Notes: generated from the sequence alone by a model not told the origin. A DNA stretch of 64,000 bases from Rufibacter radiotolerans (GCF_001078055.1 NZ_CP010777.1:4431001-4495000), one strand, 5' to 3'. Positions 40,367 to 48,990 are shown, numbered from the stretch's first letter. Translations and numbers: made by a program.

Positions 40367-40431
40367 TGAAAACAGCCTGAAGACAAATGCGTTTTCAGGC
40401 TGTTTTCATGAAAGGAGGGCTAAAACAGGAA
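40367..40431. terminator. Family A-type double hairpin acting between converging genes
   Basis: A 14-bp perfect stem, GAAAACAGCCTGAA (40368-40381) with TTCAGGCTGTTTTC (40394-40407), whose right arm can also pair with the following CATGAAA...GCTAAAAC. The two hairpins are mutually exclusive. Position between convergent genes fits a bidirectional terminator. Confidence 0.7.
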
Positions 40432-40455
40432 CTATGCGCGCCTTGCGGGAAGACC

Positions 40456-40782
40456 TTATTGCTTGTCGCTTTTCTCAACTACCTCCAGTACCGTCCTGAA
40501 GGCCACGTACTGCCCCGGGTATTTGGCCTGCATTCTGGCCTGCATGTCCTGGTCGTGCTCACGGTGGTATTCCAGCAGGTCGTCCATGTGGCGGGCATAG
40601 TATTGAATGGCGTAGGTAGAACCGCCGGTTTCCTCTTCTTCCATGACCTTGGCTATCTGGAAATTAAGAAAATAGGTGGTGGCCATAACGGCCGGAATAT
40701 GGGTTTCCTGCATCCACTGCAGCCACTCGGCGGCCACGGTGTTGTCTATGCTTACGGTTTCGTTGAAAAGAATCATGTTCAA
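40456..40782 (-). CDS. DUF4286 family protein
   Basis: A 108-aa cytosolic protein with a ferredoxin-like pattern: NMILFNETVSIDNTVAAEWLQWM, IPAVMATTYFLNFQIAKVMEEEETGGSTYAIQYYA and a C-terminal helix (HREHDQDMQARMQAKYPGQYVAFRTVLEVV). This matches DUF4286, a small family common in Bacteroidota. Function unknown. Only 94 bases separate it from the MFS transporter upstream on the same strand, with a family A repeat between them. Confidence 0.85.
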   Translation of the reverse strand: MNMILFNETVSIDNTVAAEWLQWMQETHIPAVMATTYFLNFQIAKVMEEEETGGSTYAIQYYARHMDDLLEYHREHDQDMQARMQAKYPGQYVAFRTVLEVVEKSDKQ

Positions 40783-40834
40783 AATTAGTGCTTTCCTGGC
40801 ATAGAAACAGCTATCAGGTAAAAATGGTGCCTTT

Positions 40835-40873
40835 CTGTTTTAAGCCCGTTTTAACTAAAACAGGCTTAAAACG
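40835..40873. repeat. Family A palindromic repeat
   Basis: CTGTTTTAAGCCCGTTTTA / TAAAACAGGCTTAAAACG, one to two mismatches, four bases past the MFS stop codon. Confidence 0.82.
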
Positions 40874-40876
40874 CGG

Positions 40877-42112
40877 CTATTCATGGTAATCCAGGTCCTT
40901 GCTGAAGCTTTCCGGCAAGGTGCTGATAGACAGCAGGGCAATGAGAATGGAAACGGCTCCCAGCAAGGCGGCGGTTTCCAGAATGCCCAGGTTGTCTTGC
41001 AAACCTTTGAACGAGAGCGTAAGAATCACCACGGCCCCGCGCACAAAGTTAGGTACGGTGGTGGTGACGGTGGCCCGGATGTTGGTCCCGAACTGCTCGG
41101 CGGCAATGGTCACGAAAACGGCCCAGTACCCGCCGCCAAAGCCCAGCGCCACGCACAGGGCATAGAAATACGTCTCACTGGCTCCCTGCGCCAACAGGAA
41201 CAGGGCAATAATGCAGGCCAGCAGCAGCAGAAAGATAGTGACCACCTTCTTGCGGCTTTTCAGTTTCTGGCTCAGCAGCCCGCTGGCCAGATCGCCCAGG
41301 GTAAGGCCCAGGTAGGAGAAGGCGATTCCCTTGGCCGCTGAGATAGGGGCCGGAATGTTCAGCGCCTGGCTGATCTCAGGGGAGAAGGTGATCAAGACCC
41401 CAATCACAAACCAAATAGGAATGCCGATCAGAATGCACTTAAGGTATTTCAGGAAACGGGTGGTGTTGGTGAACAAGCTCAGGAAGTTGCCCCGGGCCAC
41501 GGCTTGTTGCTGGGTGCGGGCAAACATACCAGACTCATAGACCCCAATCCGGAGTACCAGCAACATCAGGCCCAGTCCGCCGCCCACAAAGTACGCGGTG
41601 CGCCAGTGAAAATACTCGCCAATGACCCCGGCCAGAATGGCCCCCGAGATACCCACCGACGCCACAATGGTGGTGCCATAGCCCCGCTTTTCCTTGGGCA
41701 ATACTTCACTTACCAGCGTGATGCCGGCCCCTAATTCACCCGCCAATCCCAGGCCCGCCACAAACCGCAACCAGGCGTAGGCCTCCAGGTCGGTGACAAA
41801 ACCGTTAGCGATGTTCGCGGCAGAGTACAAGAAGATAGACCCGAACAAAACCGAGATACGGCCCCGTTTATCGCCCAGAATGCCCCAGAAAATACCCCCC
41901 ACCAGCATGCCTATCATTTGCATATTTATGAGACGTACCCCTTGCTCTAGAAGTGCGGCTGGTTGGGTTATTCCTAGCTCCTTAAGGCTATTGATCCTGA
42001 CAATGCTGAAAAGCACTAAGTCATAGATGTCAACAAAGTACCCCAGGGCCGCCACAATCACGGCAGTGTTCAGGATTTTGGTGGTGGGAACCGAAGTAGA
42101 GGGCATGGACAT
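40877..42112 (-). CDS. Major facilitator superfamily transporter
   Basis: A 411-aa protein with 12 predicted membrane helices. MFS signatures: GDKRGRISVLFGS between TM2 and TM3 (the GDxxGRR-type loop), FVAGLGLAGELGAGITLVSE in TM4, and GLTLGDLASGLLSQKLKSRKK, the repeat of the loop between TM8 and TM9. The length and TM4-5 motifs resemble the metabolite:H+ symporter (MHS, ShiA/KgtP) or sugar-porter branch, but substrate residues are not diagnostic. Starts next to an unusually A/T-rich stretch that may hold its operator. Confidence 0.88.
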   Translation of the reverse strand: MSMPSTSVPTTKILNTAVIVAALGYFVDIYDLVLFSIVRINSLKELGITQPAALLEQGVRLINMQMIGMLVGGIFWGILGDKRGRISVLFGSIFLYSAANIANGFVTDLEAYAWLRFVAGLGLAGELGAGITLVSEVLPKEKRGYGTTIVASVGISGAILAGVIGEYFHWRTAYFVGGGLGLMLLVLRIGVYESGMFARTQQQAVARGNFLSLFTNTTRFLKYLKCILIGIPIWFVIGVLITFSPEISQALNIPAPISAAKGIAFSYLGLTLGDLASGLLSQKLKSRKKVVTIFLLLLACIIALFLLAQGASETYFYALCVALGFGGGYWAVFVTIAAEQFGTNIRATVTTTVPNFVRGAVVILTLSFKGLQDNLGILETAALLGAVSILIALLSISTLPESFSKDLDYHE

Positions 42113-42120
42113 AGAAAAGT

Positions 42121-42240
42121 CTTAATAGAGTAATTGGATTATTCTATATTTTGCGTATAAAGTAAATAATATAGAATATTTGATATAAATACTTTATTTA
42201 CAGGTTGTTATATTTTTTAAAGTATTTTTGATTATACTTG
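42121..42240. promoter_or_regulatory. A/T-rich divergent regulatory region with interleaved inverted repeats
   Basis: Two inverted repeats interlock: ATTCTATATT (42141-42150) with AATATAGAAT (42168-42177), and ATAAAGTA (42157-42164) with TACTTTAT (42190-42197). Composition is far more A/T-rich than the rest. It lies between the MFS and TraB/GumN genes and looks like an operator region. Confidence 0.45.
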
Positions 42241-42261
42241 ATAGAAGTTAGGGCCATTTCA

Positions 42262-42291
42262 TTGCCCTCGAAAAAAAAACTCATATTTTTG
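42262..42291 (+). promoter_or_regulatory. Complete Bacteroidota promoter (TTG-N19-TATTTTTG)
   Basis: TTG (42262-42264), 19-base spacer containing an A run, TATTTTTG (42284-42291). The spacing is textbook for this phylum. The ATG of the TraB/GumN gene is 25 bases downstream. Confidence 0.7.
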
Positions 42292-42315
42292 CTTAAGACT
42301 TGTAACCTTAAGCTA

Positions 42316-43203
42316 ATGGGTACGTATAAAGCCGCTTTTTTTTCTGTTTCTCTGGCCATCGTCCTGTTAGGGTTAGTCTGGCCAAAAGTAGGGAGCTGTG
42401 ATACTCCTGAAACTAAGGAAAAATCCTTGCTATGGAAAGTAAGTGGGAAAGGTATAAAGACCTCCTATCTCTACGGAACGTTCCATCTAGTACCCAAAGA
42501 CCAGTTTTCATTGCCTAGAAAGGTAACACAAAAGCTGGAAAAATCCGAAACGGTGGTGTTTGAAGTAGACCTGGATAGCCCCAAGCTTTCCCGCATGATC
42601 TCTAAGTCCATGCACATGGCCAAACCCATTGAGAGCCTCATGACGGTACAGGACTATACCCTCTTCGCTAAGTTTGTAAGAGACAGCCTGGAGCGCAACA
42701 TGCAAACCTTTCGGTACATAAAGCCGGCATTCCTGGGTCAATTACTGCTTTACCCCAAATTGCTGGGCTATAACCCAGAGTCTTATGACCTGGCCCTGCT
42801 TAACCTGGCCAAAAAGGAACGCAAGGATATCCAGTCCCTGGAGACCCCGGAAGAGCAGGTAGCTTTGTTTGAGAAAACCTCCCTGGAGACCCAGACCTCA
42901 CAGCTTCTCCAGAATATAAAGCAGTTTGACCGCCAGCGGAAATTGATGAAAGGAATGCTGACCCTGTACCAGCAGGAAGACATTTACAGCCTCTATGACC
43001 TGATTAAGGCCCAATCTGGCTCAGAAGATTCAGAGGACCTGTTGCTGAATGAGCGGAACGAGAAATGGATGGCCCCCCTGCTGGCCATGATGCAGAAAAG
43101 CTCCTCTTTTGTGGCCGTAGGCGCCGCCCACCTGCCCGGAGAACAAGGACTGATTCAATTGCTAAGAAACCAAGGCTATAAAGTAGAACCCGTATTGAGA
43201 TAA
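42316..43203 (+). CDS. TraB/GumN family protein
   Basis: A 295-aa protein of the TraB/GumN (Tiki-like) family. N-terminal signal or anchor (AAFFSVSLAIVLLGLVW), then LLWKVSGKGIKTSYLYGTFHLVPKD with the GxxH-type motif (GTFH) near residue 60, ETVVFEVDLDS, and the C-terminal second motif FVAVGAAHLPGEQGLIQLLRNQGY (GAxHxxG). These two histidine motifs form the presumed metal site of TraB/Tiki peptidases. Extracytoplasmic by topology. ATG 42316 lies just after a full promoter; a TTG further upstream would cross it. A long hairpin follows. Confidence 0.88.
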   Translation: MGTYKAAFFSVSLAIVLLGLVWPKVGSCDTPETKEKSLLWKVSGKGIKTSYLYGTFHLVPKDQFSLPRKVTQKLEKSETVVFEVDLDSPKLSRMISKSMHMAKPIESLMTVQDYTLFAKFVRDSLERNMQTFRYIKPAFLGQLLLYPKLLGYNPESYDLALLNLAKKERKDIQSLETPEEQVALFEKTSLETQTSQLLQNIKQFDRQRKLMKGMLTLYQQEDIYSLYDLIKAQSGSEDSEDLLLNERNEKWMAPLLAMMQKSSSFVAVGAAHLPGEQGLIQLLRNQGYKVEPVLR

Positions 43204-43234
43204 ACCTTTACTATTTGAGATAAACATCTACTAT

Positions 43235-43295
43235 CCCTACATCAACCAAAAGGCCAGCCTTCTATATAGAGGCTGGCCTTTTGGTTGATGTAGGG
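43235..43295 (+). terminator. Terminator-like hairpin with 26-bp perfect arms
   Basis: Arms open CCCTACATCAACCAAAAGGC and pair over 26 bp around a nine-base loop. It lies 32 bases past the TraB/GumN stop codon. It is longer than a usual terminator and has no T run at the far end; the internal CCTTTT may serve as one. Confidence 0.6.
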
Positions 43296-43448
43296 TTGCT
43301 GGCCCTGCTGTTTTGCGCACTCATTTACTGTTTGTGCATTGACTTATTGATAGAATAAAGTCAGCAGTGTGTCAAGAATAACCCTTTGAGGAATAGATCC
43401 ATTGGCGTTCATAAAAAGAGTAGCCAGCAAACAGAAAAACAGGGTATC

Positions 43449-43488
43449 CTGTTTTGGAGCTCTTTTCTGAAAAACAGGCTCAAAACAG
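43449..43488. repeat. Family A palindromic repeat
   Basis: CTGTTTTGGAGC / GGCTCAAAACAG outer arms, internally imperfect. Confidence 0.75.
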
Positions 43489-43533
43489 CTTGACTCATTA
43501 TATAGTCTGCCTTATGCATTATCTATTTTCAGT

Positions 43534-43626
43534 TGTGTCATCCTGAAAGGATCTTGGTGGCGAACGGCAAGAACGCTGGAGCAAATGCTTTATTAGTTTG
43601 CCCGCAAGGTCGTTCCAACATTACAG
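43534..43626. mobile_element. Family B element, copy 2 (right end decayed)
   Basis: Left end TGTCATCCTGAAAGGATCTT and inner GGTGGCGAACGG match the other copies. The right end (CAAGGTCGTTCCAACATTAC) has lost much of its pairing. Confidence 0.65.
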
Positions 43627-43726
43627 AGGACGGAATAATCATTGCTGCCTAGGTGATCAAATCATCTAGAGTATCAATGCGCTCTGAAATGCTTTCTGAA
43701 TTATTCTTAAGGCGCAAGGCACATAA

Positions 43727-43758
43727 AAAAGGCGCGGGAATTTTCTCCCGCGCCTTTT
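43727..43758 (-). terminator. Terminator of the TonB receptor gene
   Basis: Arms AAAAGGCGCGGGA / TCCCGCGCCTTTT, six-base loop; on the minus strand it is followed by TTTTTTATG. Ends 29 bases past the receptor stop codon. Confidence 0.88.
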
Positions 43759-43786
43759 CATGTTTTAACAAATCGGTTCTGCCCGC

Positions 43787-46243
43787 TTACCCAAAAGGTA
43801 CCATCACCTTAAGGCTTATGTTGCGGCCCATGTTGTACACCCCTGTCCGGCCGGTGGCTGGGTTTTCTGGGGCATATTTAAGGCGGCTGAGGTGGCTCTG
43901 GTAGGTTTTGTCCAGGATGTTGTTGCCAATGAGGTACACCGAGAGCCTGGTCTTGCCGGCGGCGTTTGTCAGGTTGCCGCCTATGCCCAGATTCAGCAGG
44001 CTGTACCCGGGGGTAGGGGTTTCGGTGTCAAAGGCGGTGTAGACCTTGTTCTGCGCAAAGTAGTTCTCCAGCTCCGCCTTGGCGTACCAGTTCCTGATAT
44101 TGTTGCCGGCTTTAGGGAAGCTTACCCGCAGTTCTGAGCTCAGGCGTGGGGCCGGCGTAAAGGGCAGGTACTTCATGTCTTGGGGTACGTCTTTCTGGAT
44201 GGAACGCACCCAGGAAAAGGAGTTCTCCAGGTGCAGCCAGTCCAGGGGGTGCGGGTGGATGTCAATGATAAACTCGCCGCCATACACGTAGGCATCGCCC
44301 TGCACATATTTAAAGGTGGGGGCCAGGTCATCAGCCTCGCCAGAAAGAGAATCGCCGCCCAGAACGCTGGTCAGTTTCTGCGCGAAGATGTAGTTCTGGA
44401 TGTTGTTCCGGAAACCGTTCAGGCCCAGGGTTATGTGCTTAGTGTCATAGGTGAGGCCCGCGTCAAACTGAAGGCTGGTTTCGGGGTTCAGATCAGTGTT
44501 GCCCACCTCATACCGGAACGTGCCCTCATGCCTACCGTTGGAGGCCAGCTCGGCTATGTTAGGCGACCGGAAACCACGGGCCAGGTTGGCTTTCACGGTG
44601 AGGCGCTCATTCAGGCTGTAAGTGGCGCCCACGCTGCCCGAGATGTTGGAGAACGTGCTGGTGAAGGCGTCAAACTTGGTTTCAGAAGCGGCCGATGGAT
44701 CAGTGGTGAATTCATCTTCATCAGTGAGGAACAGGGCGTCTGAGGTGACGCTGCGGTAGTCATAGCGCAGGCCGCCGCTCAGGTGCAAAGGTCCAAACTC
44801 CCGTTTCAGGTACGCGAAAACGCCGGCATCCCAGAGACGGTATTCGGGGATGATCACTTCTTCGCCCTCGTTGCGGTTCTGCTGCACCATGCCGTTCACG
44901 CCAATAGTGGGTTCCCAACCGGCCAGCTGCGACAGAAAGTATTTCACGTCATAGTTGACGGTGTTCAGGCGCATGGCCAGTTCTTCCTCATCTGTGTCTA
45001 CCGGGTTGCCGTACTCGCGGCGCAGGTTCTGCTGCCAGGCCAGGTTGAAGGTAAGCCGTGATCTGTCAAAGACCAGGTTGTTCTGGGAGGCCACCCTGAA
45101 ATGGTTGATGCGTTGCTGCGGAATACCAAGGCCATAGCCTTTCAGGTCATCATTTGTGACAGGTTCTTCTTCGGCCTCGCCGTTGCGGTTGACCAGTTTC
45201 AGGAACGTGCCTTCTTCGTCGCGCTTGCCCTCTACCAGGCCCACAGTCTGGTTAAAGGTGCTGAAGGCCAGATGGGAGTAGCCCCAGCTTTTGTTCAGGC
45301 CCACGTACCCGTTGGCATTGGTTTCCCTGAACCCCGAGTTGTACACGCGGCCATCAACCTCATTGCGGTAGTTGCCAGCCACTTTCTGGCTCAGGCGTGC
45401 GGCCCAGTTAAAGCCGTTCAGGTTGCCGGCGTTGTAGGCAGAATAGCCCAGCAGGTTGTTATTGGTCTGGTAATTTGTGGAGAGGTTGCCTATCACCTTG
45501 CCTTCGGCGATGGGGTCTGGCGTGAGGAAGTTTAGCACACCGGCAATGCCGTCTGAGCCATACATGAGGCTGCCGGGGCCTTTCACAATCTCGGCCCGGT
45601 CCACGGAGTACTCATCAATCTCAATGCCGTGCTCGTCGCCCCACTGCTGGCCTTCTTGCTTAATGCCGTCGTTAAGGGTAATGATGCGGTTAAAGCCCAA
45701 TCCCCTGATGACCGGCTTGGAGATGCCCGCGCCGGTGGAGATCTGCGCCACGCCGGGGGTTTTGGCAATGGCGTCTATCACGTTGGTAGAGCTGGTGCGG
45801 TCCAGCTGCTCCCGGCCCACCACGGTGGTAGCTACGGGGTTCAGGCGGGCCTCGGTAGAAGAGGAAACGCCGGTCACCACTACAGCCCGAACTTCCACTA
45901 CAGAAGGGGCCAGGGCCAGGTTAAATGTGGTGGCGCCGTTGATAGTAACCGGCAGCGCCTTGGTGATGTAGCCAACGTAGCGCACCTGGGCTAGAAAGCG
46001 ACCCCGGGGTAGATTGTCAAGCTGGTAATGGCCGTTTAGGTCAGTAGAGGCGGCGCGTTTCAGGTCGGTGAGGTAAATAGTGGCCCCAATGAGCGGCGCG
46101 TTGGTCTGGCCGTCTGTAATGGTGCCCGAAAGTGTGTTGGAGGCTTGGGAGAAGGCGTTGCCGACATTCAGCAGCAGGGCCGCCCAAAGCAGGAAATATT
46201 TTGGAAAAGACATTCTATCTAATTTAAGAAAATAGGAAGACAA
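43787..46243 (-). CDS. TonB-dependent outer-membrane receptor, ZnuD-like
   Basis: An 818-aa outer-membrane transporter energised by TonB-ExbBD. Order: signal peptide (ends AFSQ), carboxypeptidase-regulatory-like domain (about 35-110; LSGTITDGQTNAPLIGATI), plug (about 125-235; VDAIAKTPGVAQISTGAGI, KPVIRGLGFNRIITLNDGI, EIVKGPGSLMYGSDGIAGVL) and a 22-strand-type barrel to the C-terminus (ARGFRSPNIAELAS, YTFDxxxx-like strands, final aromatic region). The KQEGQQWGDEHGIEIDEYS segment in the plug is typical of ZnuD/metal-uptake receptors. The upstream gene encodes a His-rich protein. Zinc or copper is the likely cargo, inferred. Confidence 0.92.
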   Translation of the reverse strand: MSSYFLKLDRMSFPKYFLLWAALLLNVGNAFSQASNTLSGTITDGQTNAPLIGATIYLTDLKRAASTDLNGHYQLDNLPRGRFLAQVRYVGYITKALPVTINGATTFNLALAPSVVEVRAVVVTGVSSSTEARLNPVATTVVGREQLDRTSSTNVIDAIAKTPGVAQISTGAGISKPVIRGLGFNRIITLNDGIKQEGQQWGDEHGIEIDEYSVDRAEIVKGPGSLMYGSDGIAGVLNFLTPDPIAEGKVIGNLSTNYQTNNNLLGYSAYNAGNLNGFNWAARLSQKVAGNYRNEVDGRVYNSGFRETNANGYVGLNKSWGYSHLAFSTFNQTVGLVEGKRDEEGTFLKLVNRNGEAEEEPVTNDDLKGYGLGIPQQRINHFRVASQNNLVFDRSRLTFNLAWQQNLRREYGNPVDTDEEELAMRLNTVNYDVKYFLSQLAGWEPTIGVNGMVQQNRNEGEEVIIPEYRLWDAGVFAYLKREFGPLHLSGGLRYDYRSVTSDALFLTDEDEFTTDPSAASETKFDAFTSTFSNISGSVGATYSLNERLTVKANLARGFRSPNIAELASNGRHEGTFRYEVGNTDLNPETSLQFDAGLTYDTKHITLGLNGFRNNIQNYIFAQKLTSVLGGDSLSGEADDLAPTFKYVQGDAYVYGGEFIIDIHPHPLDWLHLENSFSWVRSIQKDVPQDMKYLPFTPAPRLSSELRVSFPKAGNNIRNWYAKAELENYFAQNKVYTAFDTETPTPGYSLLNLGIGGNLTNAAGKTRLSVYLIGNNILDKTYQSHLSRLKYAPENPATGRTGVYNMGRNISLKVMVPFG

Positions 46244-46350
46244 GCCGCTAATAGCAGCTTGAGCCCCGGCCGTTTATCTATACGGCGGGCTTTAAAAAAA
46301 TGGAATTCTGGCCCTGCGCAGAGGAGGGTTGAATTCTGGGGAAGGTAAGA

Positions 46351-46677
46351 TTAGGCTACAGCCGGCGGGCCGCGCGGAGAGGCGGTGTGCGGGTAGCTGA
46401 ATTTCCAGATAAACGCGTAGCCGGGCTGGTAACTATCTACCAGGGCAAGGGGGGCGGTGAACGCCACCACGGTTTCTGAAGGTTGAAAAGAGGTGTTGAA
46501 AAGCTCGGCGGTAGGGCAGTGCGTGTGCTTTCCGTCTATGTGCGTGCGGCGCTCATCATGCGCTTTGTGTTCTGTGTGCGTGTGGGCATGCAGTGCCACC
46601 AGTACCTTGTCAGGCACCATCACCCGCATAAATAGCAGGAGCAAGAGGTAGGCACTTAGGTTCCGGAGGTTTCGCAC
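46351..46677 (-). CDS. Small His-rich exported protein, partner of the TonB receptor
   Basis: A 108-aa protein with an N-terminal hydrophobic segment (LSAYLLLLLFMRVMV) and a remarkable histidine cluster, HAHTHTEHKAHDERRTHIDG followed by KHTHC (about residues 30-54), then a conserved-looking C-terminal part (VDSYQPGYAFIWKFSYPHT). It lies just upstream of the ZnuD-like receptor on the same strand, an arrangement common in Bacteroidota metal-uptake loci. The His cluster probably binds Zn2+ or Cu2+. No named family. Confidence 0.75.
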   Translation of the reverse strand: MRNLRNLSAYLLLLLFMRVMVPDKVLVALHAHTHTEHKAHDERRTHIDGKHTHCPTAELFNTSFQPSETVVAFTAPLALVDSYQPGYAFIWKFSYPHTASPRGPPAVA

Positions 46678-46769
46678 AGACAGCTGGTGTATCTACAAAT
46701 ATAAGCCAACAATCTTTTATTTTGGTAAGTAACCGCTGGTCAAACCAATAGTTTTTGAGATTGGCAAGA

Positions 46770-46813
46770 AGCCGTTTTAGGGATGTTTTCCGGAAAACAG
46801 GCCTAAAACGGCT
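46770..46813. repeat. Family A palindromic repeat, 44 bp
   Basis: Outer arms AGCCGTTTTAGG / CCTAAAACGGCT and inner GTTTTCC / GGAAAAC pair with only a three-base internal mismatch. Divergent gap between the His-rich gene and htpG. Confidence 0.85.
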
Positions 46814-46965
46814 TTTGTTTACTTTCTGCGCCTGAATAAGGTGACATTTCTGAAGGGTGAAATTTTTAGGGATTTCTGCCATCCTGTCACTTTTGCCGCT
46901 CTGGAACAGCTTTTGCCAAGCCTCCTCTACAAAGCGCAACACACAACATTTTATATACCACTGAA

Positions 46966-48792
46966 ATGGAAGAAAAAGGCACGATTTCAATTCACACCGA
47001 GAACATTTTCCCCATCATCAAGAAATTCTTGTACTCAGACCACGAGATTTTCCTACGCGAATTAGTTTCTAACGCCGTGGATGCGAGCCAGAAAGCCAAG
47101 AGCCTCTCCAGCATTGGCGAGCTGCAAGGCGAGCTGGGCGAGCTGAAAGTGACCGTGAAGGTAGACAAGGAGAAAAAGCAGATCATCATCTCAGACAACG
47201 GGATAGGGATGACTGCCGAGGAGATCAAGAAATACATTAACCAGATTGCCTTCTCCGGCGCCACCGAGTTTGTGGAACGCTACAAAGACTCCAATGCTGA
47301 CAAGAGCCAGATCATCGGGCAGTTCGGTCTAGGGTTCTACTCGGCGTTTATGGTGGCCAGCACCGTAGAGATTGACACCTTGTCACACCAAGAAGGCGCC
47401 GAGGCGGCCCACTGGGTGTGCGACGGCTCCACGGAGTTCACCATCACCAACGGTACCCGCCGCGAGCGCGGAACGGACGTGATCCTGAACATAGCTGAGG
47501 ATTCTGAGGAGTTCCTGGAAGAGGCCCGCATCCAGACCATCCTGAACAAGTACTGCAAGTTCCTGCCCGTACCGGTAGAGTTCAACGGCGAGGTGATCAA
47601 CAACCCTAACCCTATCTGGACCAAGTCGCCATCTGATTTGACCGATGAGGACTACAAGAACTTCTACAAAGAACTGTACCCGTTCTCTGAGGACCCGCTC
47701 TTCTGGATTCACCTCAACGTGGACTACCCGTTCAATTTGACCGGTATCCTGTACTTCCCGAAGGTGAAGAACGAGTTTGACTTCCAGAAAAACAAAATCC
47801 AGCTCTACAGCCGCCAGGTGTTCATCACCGATGAGGTGAAAGACGTGGTGCCGGAGTTCCTGATGCTGTTGCACGGCGTGATTGATTCTCCGGACATTCC
47901 GTTGAACGTGAGCCGCTCGTTCCTGCAGGCAGACGCCAACGTGAAGAAAATCAATACCTACATTACCCGTAAGGTAGCCGATAAACTGAACGAGCTCTAC
48001 AAGAAAGACCGCGCCTCTTACGAGGAGAAGTGGAATGACATTGCAGTGTTTGTGAAATACGGCATGCTCTCAGATGATAAGTTCTATGAGAAGGCCAAGG
48101 ATTTTGCCTTGCTGCAAAACACCGAGGGCAAGTACCACACCCTGGAAGAATACCGCACCTTGGTACAGGCCAACCAAACCGACAAAGACGGCAACTTGAT
48201 CATCTTGTACACCACCGATGTGGAGAAACAGCACGCGTTCATTGAGACGGCCCAGAACCGCAACTATGATGTGGTGAAACTGGATACCATGATTGACCCG
48301 CACTTCATTGGCCAACTGGAGCAGAAACTGGAGAAGACCACGTTGAAGCGCGTAGACGCCGATACCATTGACAAGCTCATCCAGACCGATGCCAAACCGG
48401 AGAGCGTGTTGTCTGAGGAAGAGACCACCCGTCTGAAGGAACTGTTTGAGAAAGCAATCTCTAACCAGAACATGACGGTAACGGTAGAGGCCCTGAGCAC
48501 CGACGAGCAGCCGGTAATCATTACCCTTCCTGAGTTCATGCGCCGCATGAAAGACATGAGCCGCATGGGCGGCGGAGGCATGATGATGATGGGCAACATG
48601 CCCGACATGTACAACGTGACCATCAATGCCAACCACCCGGTAAACCACCGCATCTTAAAGCACAATGACGAGCGCGGCGAGAAGATTGCCAAGCAAGCCT
48701 ATGACCTGGCGCTATTGTCGCAGAACATGCTTTCCGGAGCAGCCTTAACCGCGTTTGTGAAACGCAGTGTGGAGCTGATTGACAAAGAATAG
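46966..48792 (+). CDS. htpG: Molecular chaperone HtpG (Hsp90)
   Basis: ATP-dependent cytosolic chaperone that acts late in folding together with the DnaK system. The 608-aa product begins MEEKGTISIHTENIFPIIK and carries the GHKL ATP-binding motifs LRELVSNAVDA, ISDNGIGMTAEEI and IGQFGLGFYSAF in the N-domain; the middle domain follows (about 230-490; PLFWIHLNVDYPFNLTGILYF, NVSRSFLQAD with the catalytic Arg) and a shorter C-terminal dimerisation domain with a Met/Gly-rich stretch (MGGGGMMMMGNMPDMY, about 534-549). Length is typical for Bacteroidota HtpG. A terminator follows. Confidence 0.97.
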   Translation: MEEKGTISIHTENIFPIIKKFLYSDHEIFLRELVSNAVDASQKAKSLSSIGELQGELGELKVTVKVDKEKKQIIISDNGIGMTAEEIKKYINQIAFSGATEFVERYKDSNADKSQIIGQFGLGFYSAFMVASTVEIDTLSHQEGAEAAHWVCDGSTEFTITNGTRRERGTDVILNIAEDSEEFLEEARIQTILNKYCKFLPVPVEFNGEVINNPNPIWTKSPSDLTDEDYKNFYKELYPFSEDPLFWIHLNVDYPFNLTGILYFPKVKNEFDFQKNKIQLYSRQVFITDEVKDVVPEFLMLLHGVIDSPDIPLNVSRSFLQADANVKKINTYITRKVADKLNELYKKDRASYEEKWNDIAVFVKYGMLSDDKFYEKAKDFALLQNTEGKYHTLEEYRTLVQANQTDKDGNLIILYTTDVEKQHAFIETAQNRNYDVVKLDTMIDPHFIGQLEQKLEKTTLKRVDADTIDKLIQTDAKPESVLSEEETTRLKELFEKAISNQNMTVTVEALSTDEQPVIITLPEFMRRMKDMSRMGGGGMMMMGNMPDMYNVTINANHPVNHRILKHNDERGEKIAKQAYDLALLSQNMLSGAALTAFVKRSVELIDKE

Positions 48793-48817
48793 TCTGCTGG
48801 TTTAGCCAAGTTTTAAG

Positions 48818-48850
48818 AAAAAGAGGCCGGAAATGTTCCAGCCTCTTTTT
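48818..48850 (+). terminator. Terminator of htpG
   Basis: Arms AAAAAGAGGCCGGAA / TTCCAGCCTCTTTTT (one mismatch), ATG loop, T run. Confidence 0.9.
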
Positions 48851-48990
48851 TCGTTTTTAGCGTTCTGGGTTTTACTTCTCAAATTTTTATAAGTCTCTTT
48901 ATAAGTCTCTTTTGTCTTCCTCTATTTCTCTTACTCTCTGGGCCTTCTTATCTGATCTCAAAGTCTCATTTCACGTCTTTCTCCTTCTCT

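Larger units (their letters stand above)
43204..43786. other. 583-bp non-coding gap with terminators and repeats
   Basis: Between converging genes. It contains a 26-bp-arm hairpin (43235-43295), a family A repeat (43449-43488), a decayed family B element (43534-43626) and the TonB receptor terminator (43727-43758). No credible gene. Confidence 0.8.
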
